A stretch of DNA of 64,000 nt, taken from contig JALMLS010000488.1 in the NCBI GenBank assembly GCA_038496445.1, forward strand, positions 248,001 through 312,000, read 5' to 3'. Positions 1 to 12,083 of this stretch are shown here, one piece after another (within the stretch, counting starts at the first letter, position 1; every line of letters starts with the position of its first letter). Under the pieces are notes generated by a model. The model was not told the DNA's origin. It worked only from the letters and a program-made list of their open reading frames with translations, and did not search any database. The DNA is from Trichosphaerium sp. ATCC 40318 (lineage: Eukaryota; Discosea; Flabellinia; Trichosidae). A program made the position numbers and the translations under genes.

Positions 1-46
1 ATTGAAAACTTTTTTTTTTCATATTGTTTCTGACTTCCTGTTTTAG

Positions 47-3000
47 CCCCTACAAGTATCAATAAAGGCGCTGGATTATGTGGAACTTATTCTTCTGAGA
101 TAAAGTTTGAACAAAAGAAGGCTATTGCTAGCTATCGCGCTACAGTATCCGTACGTAACATAGATTTTTTTAATTTCTTATTAAACATTGATCCTAATAA
201 AAGTCTTACATAGGTGTTTGCTTCTCAAGATGAGCACTTGAATCATAAAATTAGCAACGCAAAGGGAGTATATAGTGGTATGACACTTCGGAATGATAAG
301 GTACAATAGTATGATAGGGTGTCGTAAAGTCTTATTCTGTTTACTAGAAAGAAACAGGAAAGTTTGAAGCTGAAGTCACAAACGTTTCACCTAAAGTCCA
401 TGGATTCACGGTTGCCATTTTTTCAAAAGCTATGGTTGTAGCGTCTAAATTTAAGAAAGACAGATTATGGCACTTTGGTATTGCTGATATAATTCCTGTT
501 GTCTCACAGTACGCGTATATTTTCTCAGAACTTGTTTTACTTTTTTTTTTTGTGGTCAAAGTTTATTTCTTACACACGTGCTAGAAAAAATTCTTTGCCT
601 GCAAGATGTAACATTGGTTTACTGTGGGATGCATCTTTTAGCCAAGATAATTCTACGAACATTACGAAATATACAAATGTAATCAGAACTATTTTTTCAA
701 ATAGTTCTTTTCGTAGTTGCACAGTAGATGTTTATCTATTCCGAAATGAAATGGATACAACTGTTAGAACTTTCCAAGTATCTTCAGGATCATCTTCAAT
801 CATAACATACCTAAGAGACGTGTTCTATGATGGAGGTATGTTAAAACTCGATCATCAATTGTCAAGCTAACATTTTATGGATTTTTTAATTTTTTTTATT
901 GTTTTAACTGAACTGTTTTGTAGGTACCGATTTTGGCGCATTATCTGCTTTGCGTAGTAGAAAGGAAATGGGATCTCAGGGAACTGGTGATTATTCTTTT
1001 TACCTAATGTTTACGAACGGCATAAATTCTTTATCTAAAGAACCCTTAAAACGTGTTCAATGTCCTCTTCACATTATAAGTTGTGAGCCAAAAGCTGACT
1101 TTGATAATCTCAAAAAATGGGCAAAGCAAAGTGGCGGTTCATACACAAACTTACAAGTATGTCATTCTGTTCAAATAACAAGGTCATCTTTGTTTATTTC
1201 TTTTTAGAAGGAGAATCAATCTGCAATACCTGGAAAGCTTACAGCAGTGCCTCAGACTTCTTTTATGTATGCAGAGTACAATGAAAAGCATATTGATCCT
1301 AAAGAACTATGCCCAAAGTACGCAAACTATATTTTTTTTTTGAGTTTCGCAAGTGTGCTTCTTAACGGTTTTGTTAGTGTTGTAACTAAACTTGATAATT
1401 CTGGTGTGTTTATACTTGCAGGTAGAACTAAAACAACAACAGCTAAGAGCATAGATATTACACTAGGTACGGAAAAACGTGTTCCAAAACATAGTTACTA
1501 ACTCTGATTTTTTTGTAGTTTTTGGTACTGGTACAACAGTTACGTGCACTAGAAAGCATAAAGTAAATCTGACAGCGGAGCCAAATGCTACTTGTGATAA
1601 ACTTGTGGGAACGCTTTGGGCAAAGAAGAAGATAGATGCTCTTCAAGAGCTTGATGAAGCTGAACAAAAGGAGCACATTGAAACGTTTGCTTCTCTTGGT
1701 AGAGCATATGGAGTTATCTCAAAACATACATCGCTTATCGTGCTCGAAAACTTCGATCAGTATGTTAAGTATGACATTGAACCTCCAGAGGCGATGACAG
1801 GTACAACCATTCTCAAAAAACAAAACATCTTTTGCTTGTTGTTTTTTCTACAAATGTTTTTTTCTTTTATTAACTCTTGACTGTAGAGTGGCATGCAAGG
1901 TATATGGAAATTGCTAAGGAGAAAAAGAAGAAACAAAAAGGCATAGAGGAGCGTAAGATACAATATGTCCTTCAAATGTGGAACAGAAGGATAGGTACAC
2001 CAAAGAATTCCTCAATTCATTTTTTTCTTGTTTTTTTTTTGTATTTTTTTTCGACCTCTCTGACAATACATAGCTTGGTGGAACTCGGCGTATAGAGGTT
2101 CATATGGAACTACTCAATTCCTGGACTTTATTGATTACTACAAAGAATCTCTTGGTGACCCTGCAGCACAAAGTAGTGTTACTCTTAATGACTATGACTT
2201 TTCGAATACACAACAGATTTTCTCAATAAGCAAAACATCAACAACCGCAGAAACTAAAGCGCCAGGATTCGTTGATTTTGATTCATACCTTACTCTTGGT
2301 ACTTCTTGCTATTCTATAGAGGAAAAACCAGTCGTAGAGATTGTTGATTGGGCAAAGAATTTAAAATCAGATACCAACGGTATGTAATTATCTTATGTTC
2401 ATTTTAAGCTAACACTAAGTTATAGAAAGCCTCCGCGGGTACTTTTTTCAAGGAAACATGCGTACATATGCACCGCCTACTTCATTTGAGGAACAGAATG
2501 TGTATCAACAGCTAACGCTTACAAACGACCAGTATGGAACTTTACCAGGGCTTGATAGTTTAAAGTCTTATGATCAATCAATTAAAGAAATGGACGAAGA
2601 ATTGGTTGCATACATGCCGCCAAGACCTCCGCAGCAAGCACAAATGCAATCTTACTCCCAAAGGCCAATGGCGTACGCCCCACCGTCTCCAAGAATTAAT
2701 ACAAAAGATGGACTACTTTCTTACGGACAAATTCCAAATACAGGACTGAATAACTACAACAATTTGCCTCCAAAATTGCCTCCAGCAATGGGACCAGGAT
2801 ACATGCCACCACCTACAGGAGTGAGAGGATTGCCTGCACCACCTCCAGTATACATAGGAGGTGCACCTCCACCGCCTCCAGGAATGAGAGCACCAGGATA
2901 CGCAATGGGAGGTCCACCGCCACCGCCTCCAGGTTATGGATCACTGGGCAGAACGGCAGCACAGCATTCAGCATTTGGAGGACCTCCACCTCCACCTCCT

Positions 3001-6000
3001 CCAGCAGTGGGGGGACGACCTCCACCTCCTCCGGGCATGAGAGCACCACCGCCACCAGGGATGGGAGGACCTCCACCCCCACCACCTCCAGGAATGGCTG
3101 GACCACCTGCACCACCAACACCACAAAGAGCTACCGCATATGCTAGAAAACATCGAAAAAGAAGACAATCAAAACCCCAAGCTCTGCGCCGTACTGAAGT
3201 AGCAAAGCCTGTTAGTAGGTCCAGTCTACTCGGTTCGATTTCTTCGGGGAAGACACTTAAGAAAGTAGCGGTAGCTGAGAAAGCCAAACCTCAGGTAAGC
3301 ATCAGCACAATTTTGTACTTTTTTTTTTGGTGTTTTTCAAAGCTAGTTAAATTCTTTGTAGGCTTCAGAAGCATCAACATTGATGTTATCATTACTGAGT
3401 AGAAGAATGTCTGTTCTTGATGACTGTGACAACAGCAGTGATGATGATGACGATTGGGGCGAGTCGGAAAAGTCTGGAAAATTTGATTCAGCTGATTGGA
3501 GTATGCCTCTTGGCAAGATTACTCAAAGTACGTTAGGGCAATATTTCTTTTTTACATTATGTGGTATTAACTAATTAAATTAGGTATCACTCATAGTATT
3601 TCTTCGAAAAGGAGTGAGTAGTTTTAAGATGTTTACGAACTATAAATATTAACTGTGTTTTTTTAAAGGTCGAAAAATGCCATCAGCAAAAAAGGCTTCG
3701 CCTAGTATTCGCACTGGAAGTATAGGCGGACGTGCAGGTGGAGGTCGAGGTAGAGGTCGAGGTCGAGGAGGTCAAAGAGGACCAGGCCGAGGCGGAGGCG
3801 GTCGAAATGGAGGAGTTGGTAGTATAAACAGAAGGGTAAGTGTGCTTGAAAAATGTCTTTTTGATTTTTTGTTCACATTTGAGTAAGATATCGTCAACAA
3901 GAAAGGTGTCTGATAGACTAGGAAATTTAAGAGAGGGAAGAGAAAGAGTAAGTAGAGAAAGAGACAGAGACAGAGATAGACGAGACAGTAGCGATGGATT
4001 AAGACTTTTCCACAAGGAACGAGAACGTGAAATGGAAAAGATGCATGCTATGGAAGCAATGAAACGAGAACAGGAAATGCTAGAGAAAGAGCGATATGTT
4101 AAACAAGCAGAAGAGGAACGGCGGGTAAGAATGAAAGTGGAAGCAATGAAAGCCAAGGAAGAGGCAGAACACAAGAAACGTCATGCAGAAGAGATCATGA
4201 GAAAAAAAATGGAAATAGAGAGACGTATGCAAGAAGGAATGAAAATGAAGGTAGAACAAAAGGAAAGTCTCCGCTCGCGCTCTAGTTTATTTAAAAAGAA
4301 GAAGAAGGGTAAAGGAGGATATATCCCTATGACGCTTTCAAGGGCTAAACAAGAGAAAGCGAGAATAGCACCAACGAAAACAACGAAAAGACAAAGAAAA
4401 TTTTCTTTAGAGGAAGACAAAAAAGAAGAAAGAATACAGATCTACAAGGCTAGTATCTCTCAAAAAATACATGAAACAGAGAAAATTCGACATAGTAGGA
4501 ATATTGGCTACTTTGATGATAGTGATGATGATGAAGACGAATGCGAATCGTCTAGTTCGTCTAGTTCGTCTAGTTCGTCTAGTTTTTCAAGTACAGAATC
4601 ATCTATGTCGTCTTCTTCAGAATCTCGCAGTGGATCAAGCTGCTCTTCTATAAGTATAGAACAGGCAATTGCTGGTAACTATTTGGACATGTGCGTGTTG
4701 TGTCTTTTTTTTTTAATTTGTTTGGATTTGATTGTCTCTAACTGTTGGACTTTAGTGATGATATGCTTGTTGAAACAAACGAAAAGTTGAATTTACTTGT
4801 TAAGGAAGAGTAAGTTTCTTTTTTGGGTTTTTTCTTTCCCAGCTTTATTCTTATTGTTCTTTTAAGGGATACAAAGACTCACTGGAATGTCAAGTTTAAT
4901 AAAACACGTAATTCAAGCTCATGGGAAGAGATTAGTCGTACTGATCAGTCAATTGCTACAAAGAAAAGGGTACTCCAAATGCAATTGATCTCTAAGTACT
5001 TAACTGCATTAATGTAGGTGTATAAGTCTCTTAGATCCAAGTACCAGAAAGAGGCTGGTTTCTATATTGACGTTGCAACATCTGTTATGTCTAATGAATC
5101 ACATTATCAGTTTGCTGCTCAAGCTCTTTCTACTATTGCAGAGAAAGGCCTGGAAGATGCTCATGAGTTACGTATTATAGCAAGAATTCTTCTTGGGTTA
5201 AAGGCACGTTATTTTTTTGTTTTAAATGGGACTCTGTCTTATGTTTGGTAGGGTTATCTTGAGTATGCTATACGTGTGTACACAAAGATTTTATCTTTGA
5301 GACCTGAAGAACCCCAAAGTTACAGAGACCTTGCATTGGCGATAATGAAGCGAGTACGTATTTTTTTATAAAAAGACAGTTTTTGTTTCGTTTTTCTGAT
5401 GATTTGTAGCCTTCGAAGACAATTGATGACTATGAACAAGCTATGTCATTATTGAGTAAGATTTTGACAGGAGATTGGGATAAGAGATTTGCTCAAATCG
5501 AGTTGGTAGCATTAATGTACGAAGATATAATAATTTCTTTTTTTTTTCCTTATGTTTTTTATTCAGGGACGCGAATGCTATTATACAAGAAATACACTAC
5601 GAAAATCTTGTTGATAAAGTTCGTTTTGAGTGTGTTGATGCCCGTTTGATTAAACCTATGGATGTTGATATTCGTATTGTTTTACAATGGGTACGTTATT
5701 TATGTGGGAGCGTAAACTGTTCTGCTATTTTTTTCACTCATTTTTTTCTTAAAGCATCAAGATGATACTGATGTTGAACTTCACGTGACCGAACCTGATG
5801 GAACTGTTTGTAATGCTTTTAATAATAAGACTCAGAACGGAGGATTGCACTCAAGAGACTTTACAGGTACTTTACACAAGTGTAAAAAATACCTCAAACT
5901 CACTTCCGTTTTTTTTTTATTAGCTGGGTTTGGACCTGTTGAGTACCTTATTCATACCGCACAACCTGGTGACTATAAGATAAAAGCACGTGTGTTCCAT

Positions 6001-6153
6001 ACACAACACTCAAAATCTGCTACTGGAACACTTGTAACAATGACAGTTTACACAAACTTTGGTAGACCTAATGTTCAGATTTCAGAGCACTTTTCTAGAA
6101 TTTCTACTGTGAAAGATTTTATTGACATGGGTGTTGTTACATATAAACCTTAG
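47..6153 (+). CDS. VIT/VWA-type protein with poly-Pro, RG, coiled-coil, TPR-like and DUF2135-like regions (5' partial)
   Basis: The 5' end lies outside the window; the first 46 bases are the end of an intron. Exons I read: 47-150, 214-300, 348-508, 585-835, 924-1156, 1208-1317, 1426-1466, 1519-1800, 1887-1994, 2074-2379, 2426-3294, 3362-3527, 3584-3613, 3669-3835, 3884-4690, 4756-4809, 4867-4969, 5018-5203, 5252-5353, 5410-5516, 5567-5690, 5755-5866, 5924-6153. The order is a VWA domain with a MIDAS-like DASFS (about 646) and a later GGTDFG, a conserved tail with LGRAYGVISKHTSLIVLE, proline-rich tracts (2800-3120), an RG/GR-rich stretch (3720-3820), an Arg/Glu coiled coil (3900-4300), a Ser tract, helical TPR-like repeats, and a C-terminal beta domain resembling DUF2135 (HQDDTDVELHVTEPDG). 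VIT/VWA proteins usually act as adhesion or scaffold proteins. The function here is unknown. Intron 5204-5251 is GC-AG. Confidence 0.8.
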
Positions 6154-6536
6154 TAATATAAACTACTTTTGTTTGTCGTATAATAATAAAGCAGAAAGTT
6201 TGGATAAAGAAGTATTCTTTTTTTTCTTCGCTAAAATGTTCTCACGTCGTTGTAAAATACCAGGTGGTATTTGTTGCTGTAGCTTTTAAGATTTATCAAT
6301 CAAACCGCCGATCGATAATGGTTCACTTAACTGTTTGAGAAAAAGAGCTATTACGCCGTCAGTTGTACTTTCAAGGCTATATTAACATTATGACGGCGTT
6401 CTAGTTTAAAGTGTCAACAATCACTAAACGCCAGGAACGCAGTTTTCAGAATTCAGAAACTTAACTTCTTTTTTGTATTACTTAGGTTCATATCTCAGTT
6501 ACAACCCCAAACAAACCCACAACTCTCACTAAAATA
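6154..6536 (+). promoter_or_regulatory. Upstream region of small gene copy A, conserved with copy B
   Basis: From about 6293 to the ATG this DNA closely matches the reverse complement of 29061-29300. The best-conserved part is about 6390-6536. It carries an inverted pair ACGCCGTCA/TGACGGCGT (about 6353 and 6391) and an element running from GGCGTT to AACGCC (6395-6432). Conservation outside coding sequence fits a shared promoter, but simple recent duplication would look the same. Confidence 0.45.
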
Positions 6537-7107
6537 ATGACTTCTATCTGTGTTGAAGACGGCTGTGTTAAAGTTGAGTATGATGTACCAGCAAACCTCG
6601 ATGACAAGACAACATACTGTTGTAAAGTAAAGTTCACCAACAAGCTTCCAATTCCAATCACCGACTGCTTGGCTTATGTCGATGTTGATGAAGACTCTCC
6701 ATTCCACTCTGAGGTCATGACATGCGGTGGTTCTGGAGATCTCGATAAAGTTACCCTTGACTTTGGTCATATCCCTGCTGGAAAGTACGTTCTCAAAGCC
6801 TCACAAACAACCTTCAACATTGTTTCTTTTTTAATCAGTGAATAAATCTGGTCATTCAAGTCTGTTCTCAAATCAGCTCTTCTGATCCCACTCTACTCTA
6901 ATCTTTTTTGGGTATCTGCACTTTAATGTCAACTCACCGTTTTTTTTTAGAACCAAGAGCAGAGGATTCAAGTTCGCATTCCCAAAACTCGACAAGGACA
7001 TGCCAAAACAAAACTTCCATGGTATCTTCCAATTGGCTCCAAAGTTTGAAGTCGACTACTCCAAATGGGGTGGTGTTTCAAAGGAATCTGATGTCACTGC
7101 AAAGTAA
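6537..7107 (+). CDS. Small 134-aa beta-rich protein, copy A
   Basis: There are two exons, 6537-6784 and 6951-7107, with donor GTACGTTC and an acceptor after a T-run. They encode 134 residues starting MTSICVEDGCVKVEY and ending KESDVTAK. No signal peptide or membrane segment is visible. The segment VKFTNKLPIPITDC resembles the start of an immunoglobulin-like strand pair, as in transglutaminase C-terminal domains; that is a weak resemblance only. A copy of identical exon lengths lies inverted at 28489-29060, and in exon 1 I see a single residue difference (GGSGD here, GGHGD there). Identical exon sizes and near-identical protein imply a recent duplication under constraint. I do not recognise the family. 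Confidence 0.8.
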
Positions 7108-7733
7108 CAACTTAGAGTCGTATGTTATGATGTATCATCACAATAAAACCACAACTTCATCCATAAAAAAAGCCGTCAATTGACGTTGCATTCACCATTT
7201 GTTTATGTATCTTCTCGACTTTAGACATTCGTCTACATTTGATATAAACAGACTCTTGATAGTCAGTCCTATCTTTAGAAAATGTGCTGTAAAATAATAA
7301 TGAAGCCTGCTTTTTATGTTTTGTTTAAAAAATACATTTGTATTTAGTGTGCTAATGGCGGTACGTACCCTAATTCAAAGTGACTTTGACAAATTGTAAA
7401 GTTTGTGTAAAAACTGTGCCCCTGCTGCAAAAAAAGCAGTTTAGTAACATTCAAATTGTCGTCATTCATACAAGGAGTAGCTTTAATGCTGGAAGCAGCT
7501 TCCAAGTTTCGGCAATAGGGTATTGAAACCGGACTTGGCTACGCTTCGTTTGCCAATAAAGGCACGCGTGCACTAATCTCGCGTAAAACCACTTGTACAA
7601 TAAATAGCCATTCAAAAGTCGAAACTATTAAAGCCGTTTCTGCACAACTAGCAAAACTACTATTCTTGTATACAACAGACACTATATCTAACGCATGCAA
7701 ATTTTATTGTATGTAAGCAAATATGGCATAAGC
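7108..7733. other. Intergenic DNA after small gene copy A
   Basis: The first 60 bases still match the copy B downstream sequence (TATGTTATGATGTATCATCA). Beyond that I see no open frame, tRNA or repeat I can support. Confidence 0.4.
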
Positions 7734-7735
7734 TA

Positions 7736-9083
7736 GGGACGATTTTTGTAAGCAGTTCACACTTTCAAAAAAAGTTTAGCACACCTCAAAAACGTTATTT
7801 ATGTCCAATTTTTTGCTATACTTCAGAACACACATGTGTCTATAATTGATATAAACCAGAACTTGCTGGTAATTAATAGTGTGCTTCAATCAACTATTTA
7901 TTGAAACTAAAACTGAGTTTTTTCTGCTTGGGATCATATTCTTCTCCTCTATCACCACCATGTTTCGCAGGTAATTCTTTTACAGCATAGTGAGTAAGGA
8001 ATACATTCTTTCGTTTAAGACATTTTTTATCACTTTCAGTGTACCACATAAAGCTATCGTCACCTGTCCCTATACCTGATTGATGTAAATTGGTCATTCT
8101 TTTGAACAATCATTCTAACCCACAGACACCTTTTTCACATCTTTCCTTTTGCTTGCAGTTGCTCAATAAATCATTGTGTACCTATGTGAAGTTATAGCGT
8201 ATTTGATAATTTAGGTATCAAAACACAGAGGTTTCTTTTTCAAAGAAGTTGATGAACATAATATTTAAATGAAAATGTCAAAAAACTCACTCTTGCTCGG
8301 GTACTTTATTGCATCAGATAGCCATAAAGCTTGCTGTATATGTATTTTACCACTATAGGAGTTTTAGATACAGATCTTAGTTTTTACATGGAGATACTGC
8401 AAGATTTTCCAAAACCACGTTCAAAGAAACTGTGTCACTACACTCCATCAACTATTGCTATAAATTACACTGTGCAATACCACATATGTTGACTATCACT
8501 ATGAAAAGTGTGGGATGGTCAATTAGCTCTTGAGGTATTTAAATCCAAAAATCGCTAATGGTCCACTAGTACAGAATATTGGAATTTATCAATTACACAA
8601 GGCTCGACAAGCTTAAAACTAATGTAAATACATTAAAAATAGTGTTAGACAACACTTCAGTAATTTAAACGCTTGTCAAAGCTTGTGTAATTGCTAATTT
8701 TGGGAACTCGCTTTTTCTTTATTCTTTACACCACAAACTAACGTTTTCAGCGTTTCTAGCGCAATAAACGTCGTTTAAAGGTACTTTGTATACACTTGTT
8801 CATATTTTGGTACCATAATCCTTGTTTTAGACTATAACGCTTCTATTGCTGTTCAAGCACCGTTTATAACTGATACTGGCTTGATTAATGTGTTTGTGAG
8901 CAGTGAAGCTCAGTTGACGCTTTTTTAGTTAAGTCTTAAAAAAAAACGCCAAAAAACAAGTAAAAAAGTAAATAATTTATTCCACATTTAGAACGTAACA
9001 ATAGAGCCATTCATTCCAAAGGTACATTCACACAGGATAAAGCATTGATATGAGAGGTGTGAACCGCTTACAAAAATCGTCCC
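7736..9083. mobile_element. TA-flanked terminal-inverted-repeat element, 1348 bp, probably non-autonomous
   Basis: The left end 7736-7762 (starting GGGACGATTTTTGTAAGC) and the right end 9057-9083 are inverted copies of each other, 27 bp with one mismatch. Both are immediately flanked by TA (7734-7735 and 9084-9085), the target-site duplication expected of Tc1/mariner-type transposons. No transposase-length frame is present. The longest open stretch is 71 codons on the minus strand (7894-8109), preceded by a cysteine-rich stretch broken by a stop. The element is therefore either a decayed transposon or a non-autonomous derivative. It lies only in the left arm of the segmental duplication, between the two duplicated genes. 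Confidence 0.6.
8591..8692. repeat. Imperfect hairpin of about 102 nt
   Basis: The arm 8591-8617 (AATTACACAAGGCTCGACAA...) is an imperfect inverted match to 8664-8692, leaving a loop of about 46 nt. It lies inside the TIR element. It may be a structural part of the element, a nested mini-element or a transcribed hairpin; sequence alone does not decide. Confidence 0.45.
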
Positions 9084-9335
9084 TATAACACCAATTCCGT
9101 ATTTGCTCCAAAACACTCGTCCTAATTTGGACAAACAAAAAACCTTAAAATCTTACCTTCAAACGCGAGTCACAACTCCTCTCTTTTGATACTTTTAATA
9201 AGGTACAAACACTTTTACATTGCACTTAGTTCCTGTGCGCTAAGGCAATTAGTAAACCCATTTTTTATCCTTGACTTCTTTTTTAGGCTTAACTGGTACA
9301 CTCAAGTCGTTTTTAACTTTTTCCTCACATCAAAC
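9084..9335 (+). promoter_or_regulatory. 5' region of F-box/LRR gene A
   Basis: From about 9280 (TTTTTTAGGCTTAACTGG) to the ATG the sequence matches the region upstream of gene B at 28083-28145. Further upstream the two copies are unrelated, so the homology block of the F-box/LRR gene starts here. Confidence 0.45.
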
Positions 9336-10748
9336 ATGCAATACTCTGGCGCAGAGTATTATTTATCGGGGCTCACTGCACTACCAATAGAAACAATAGT
9401 TCATATCTTGAAATGCGGGACCTTTACTTTACGTTCAGCACAAACATGCCATCTTATGCATGATATCGTACATAACCACGTTGGATACAAAGAAATATGT
9501 GTCTCAAACGAAAATCAATTGCCGATACTTTCTGGGAGCCCGTTACTTCAGAACACACGCATATCACTCGCTGGTATTTGTAGTACTGCCAACGATAGCC
9601 ATTTGGACTTACTTGCAGGAGTACACACTATAGACTTGAGCGGCTGTTTAGGAGTAACGCACAAAGGCATCAGTGCATTGATAGGTGTCCACGAGATTGA
9701 TTTATCTCGAACAAATGTGAGAGACTCAAGTTTAAAGGCATTATCTGGCGTACATACTATCAACTTGAGTCGTTGTAATCAAATAACGAGTGAAGGTATC
9801 AAATCATTGGCAGGTGTGCACACTCTTTACTTGACAAGTTGCGAATGCCCTTTAATAGACGAAGGCATCAAAGCACTGTCAGGTGTACACACTATCGACT
9901 TGTGGTGTACTAAAATAACAGATGAAGGCTTAAAACCTTTGGCTGGTGTGCAAGCAATATACTTGTCCAGATGTTACTCGATTACAGATGAGGGTGTACA
10001 AGCATTGGCTGGCGTACAAGAAATTGATCTGTCACACACAAAAGTGACAGACGCAGGGCTAAAGGCGCTGGCAGGAGTTCAAAATGCTGGTTTGGTGGAT
10101 TGCAAAAACATTTCTGATGAAGGTATCAAAGCCTTAGCTGGCGTACACCAAATCAACCTCAGCGGATGTGTAAACGTACATGACGAAGGTATCAAAGCTT
10201 TATCTGGTGTACACACAATCAGTTTGGAGCATTGTAGACAAATAACAGACGAGGGTATCATGGCGTTAGCCGGTGTACATGAAATTAATTTATCTTACAC
10301 CAACATACGCAATGAAGGCCTCAAAGCATTGTCAGGTGTACACACAATCTACTTGAGCAAGTGTGGAGACATATCAGACCTCGGTATAATGGCATTGGGT
10401 GGTGTACATACGATCAATTTATCGTTCACATCTGTGAGCGATTATGGCATTAAAGCGTTGTCTGGTGTACACAATATCACCTTGACATGTTGCAGTAGAA
10501 TAACAGATGAAGGCATCAAGGCGTTGGCTGGCGTACATGACATCAGAGTCGCGTTCACAAAGGTGAGCGATTCAGGTATTAAAGCGTTGTCAAGTGTACA
10601 CACGATCGATGTACAAGGTTGTTCTGGAGTAACAGATGAAGGTATTAAAGCTTTGGTGTGTTTACGTCATATTCATCACAATATGAATACTGGTCTCAGT
10701 GAAGAATACATAAAGATCCTACGCAAGCGCGGTGTACGTGTATCTTAA
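9336..10748 (+). CDS. F-box/leucine-rich-repeat protein A, intronless
   Basis: This is a single exon of 470 residues. The ATG at 9336 is chosen because the inverted copy at 26670-28082 begins at the same point and has exactly the same length. An F-box-like helix region (LPIETIVHILKCG...TCHLMHDIV) is followed by about 17 LRRs of 23-24 residues with the core D-E-G-I-K-A-L-A-G-V-H-T-I-x-L, of the cysteine-containing AMN1/FBXL type. F-box/LRR proteins usually give SCF ubiquitin ligases their substrate specificity, with the LRR concave face binding the target; that is family knowledge, not shown here. It lacks introns, unlike nearly all neighbours. Gene C (42734-43948) is a more distant relative. 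Confidence 0.88.
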   Translation: MQYSGAEYYLSGLTALPIETIVHILKCGTFTLRSAQTCHLMHDIVHNHVGYKEICVSNENQLPILSGSPLLQNTRISLAGICSTANDSHLDLLAGVHTIDLSGCLGVTHKGISALIGVHEIDLSRTNVRDSSLKALSGVHTINLSRCNQITSEGIKSLAGVHTLYLTSCECPLIDEGIKALSGVHTIDLWCTKITDEGLKPLAGVQAIYLSRCYSITDEGVQALAGVQEIDLSHTKVTDAGLKALAGVQNAGLVDCKNISDEGIKALAGVHQINLSGCVNVHDEGIKALSGVHTISLEHCRQITDEGIMALAGVHEINLSYTNIRNEGLKALSGVHTIYLSKCGDISDLGIMALGGVHTINLSFTSVSDYGIKALSGVHNITLTCCSRITDEGIKALAGVHDIRVAFTKVSDSGIKALSSVHTIDVQGCSGVTDEGIKALVCLRHIHHNMNTGLSEEYIKILRKRGVRVS

Positions 10749-10965
10749 ATAAAAATCGAATTATTTACAACATCAAATTACCTTTTTGTGGAGGAGTTTA
10801 AGCTCTTTTGTCTGTACACATGATATCCTAAAAAATTGTTGAGTTATTGAAACAGTACAGTAAGTCTAGAGAGAAGCCAAACTATGACTGAAAAACCTTG
10901 TTAAGTCTCCCTACAGGTATTAATAATAACTTGGCTTAAATGGTTTCAAATAATTGTTAAATTCA

Positions 10966-11787
10966 ATGGAAGAAAACAACACTATGCTAAAGATTATAAC
11001 ACTAAATGTTCTCATCGACAATGCTGATTGGATGCCAGGTATTGGGCGCATAACGCAATCACCTAAACGATTCAAGTATCAACTTGACCACGTAATATGC
11101 CCAAATGGCAATGCCTACGCTGATATAATCTGTTTAAATGAAGTAACTCAAAAATACTACAATACAATCATCTCAGACGCAAATCTTCTTTCAAACTACA
11201 ACGTACACTCTGTTAAACTCAAACCTTTCGGTAATGTGATACTAACAAAACGAAACCTGAAAGTAATAGACAAACATTCGTTCACTGTGGGTACACTATG
11301 GAGGACAGTTGTGTCTGTGACAGTACAGATTGACAATAATACAATGGTCAGCATTGTATGCGCTCACTTGTCTTCAAAAGCGAAGGGATGTGTTAAAAGA
11401 AAAGTAGAGATTGAAGAGATCTATAAAGAGTGCCTAAATCGTTATCAGGACCAAGGAACATCTCATGAAATACTCCTACTTGGTGACTTGAATTTTCAAA
11501 AGGAATTTGAAGAGATGTACTTCAAAGACATGTTCCATGATATGTGGAAAGTATTGAGACCTAATGATATTGGATACACTTATAATCCGACTTCAAACAA
11601 CTTTATAACGACTCTAAGGCCTTGGGAGCTTAGGCACTTTAGATTGGATAGAGTTCTTCTTATGGAAAGAAATATTGAGCATGTTCTTGCACCACGTGAT
11701 ATTAAGATAATTTGCAATCAACCTATTGCTCCTAAACTATTCCCATCAGATCATTTCGGCCTTTTTGTTGAGTTCCAGAGATTGTAG
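10966..11787 (+). CDS. Endonuclease/exonuclease/phosphatase-family protein, TDP2-like, intronless
   Basis: This is a single exon of 273 residues from the ATG at 10966; a longer frame would need a TTG start. The family's landmarks are present in order: TLNV near the N-terminus, ICLNEV with the metal-binding Glu, LLGDLNF with the catalytic Asp/Asn pair, RLDRVL, and a terminal PSDHFGL with the catalytic Asp-His. This spacing and length fit small EEP phosphodiesterases such as TDP2, which removes tyrosyl adducts from DNA 5' ends. Assignment below the EEP superfamily is an inference. It follows F-box/LRR gene A by 217 bp and shares its lack of introns. It is convergent with the kelch-kinase gene. 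Confidence 0.8.
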   Translation: MEENNTMLKIITLNVLIDNADWMPGIGRITQSPKRFKYQLDHVICPNGNAYADIICLNEVTQKYYNTIISDANLLSNYNVHSVKLKPFGNVILTKRNLKVIDKHSFTVGTLWRTVVSVTVQIDNNTMVSIVCAHLSSKAKGCVKRKVEIEEIYKECLNRYQDQGTSHEILLLGDLNFQKEFEEMYFKDMFHDMWKVLRPNDIGYTYNPTSNNFITTLRPWELRHFRLDRVLLMERNIEHVLAPRDIKIICNQPIAPKLFPSDHFGLFVEFQRL

Positions 11788-12083
11788 AGCATCTGGGAAG
11801 CTCCGTGCTTATGTAAAATAAATTCTATGAATGCACTTCAAAAATACCAAATAAAGATGCTCCAGGTGGTGTTATTTTGCACTTGCTTGTGTTTACAAGA
11901 TATCTTTATGACTTGTTCTTTCCTTCTTACGTTACTTTCCCTTCATCGATTTTGGTAGGTCCAGAGAGGTTGAAATGAAGCAGCAAAGACAATGACACAA
12001 ATAGGACCTGTACATGAACTTTCGTTTTCTCAAATATTTCTGGTTTTATTTTTTTTTATTTTACTTCTAGACAAACAAATAAT

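Noticed and set aside
2813-3287. Three long minus-strand frames
   Set aside because: They are antisense shadows of the poly-proline/poly-glycine coding repeat of the VIT/VWA gene.
7894-8200. Cysteine-rich stretch resembling a transposase zinc finger
   Set aside because: The C-x4-C...C-x3 pattern faintly recalls piggyBac C-termini, but it is broken by a stop, the ends are TA rather than TTAA, and no catalytic region is present.
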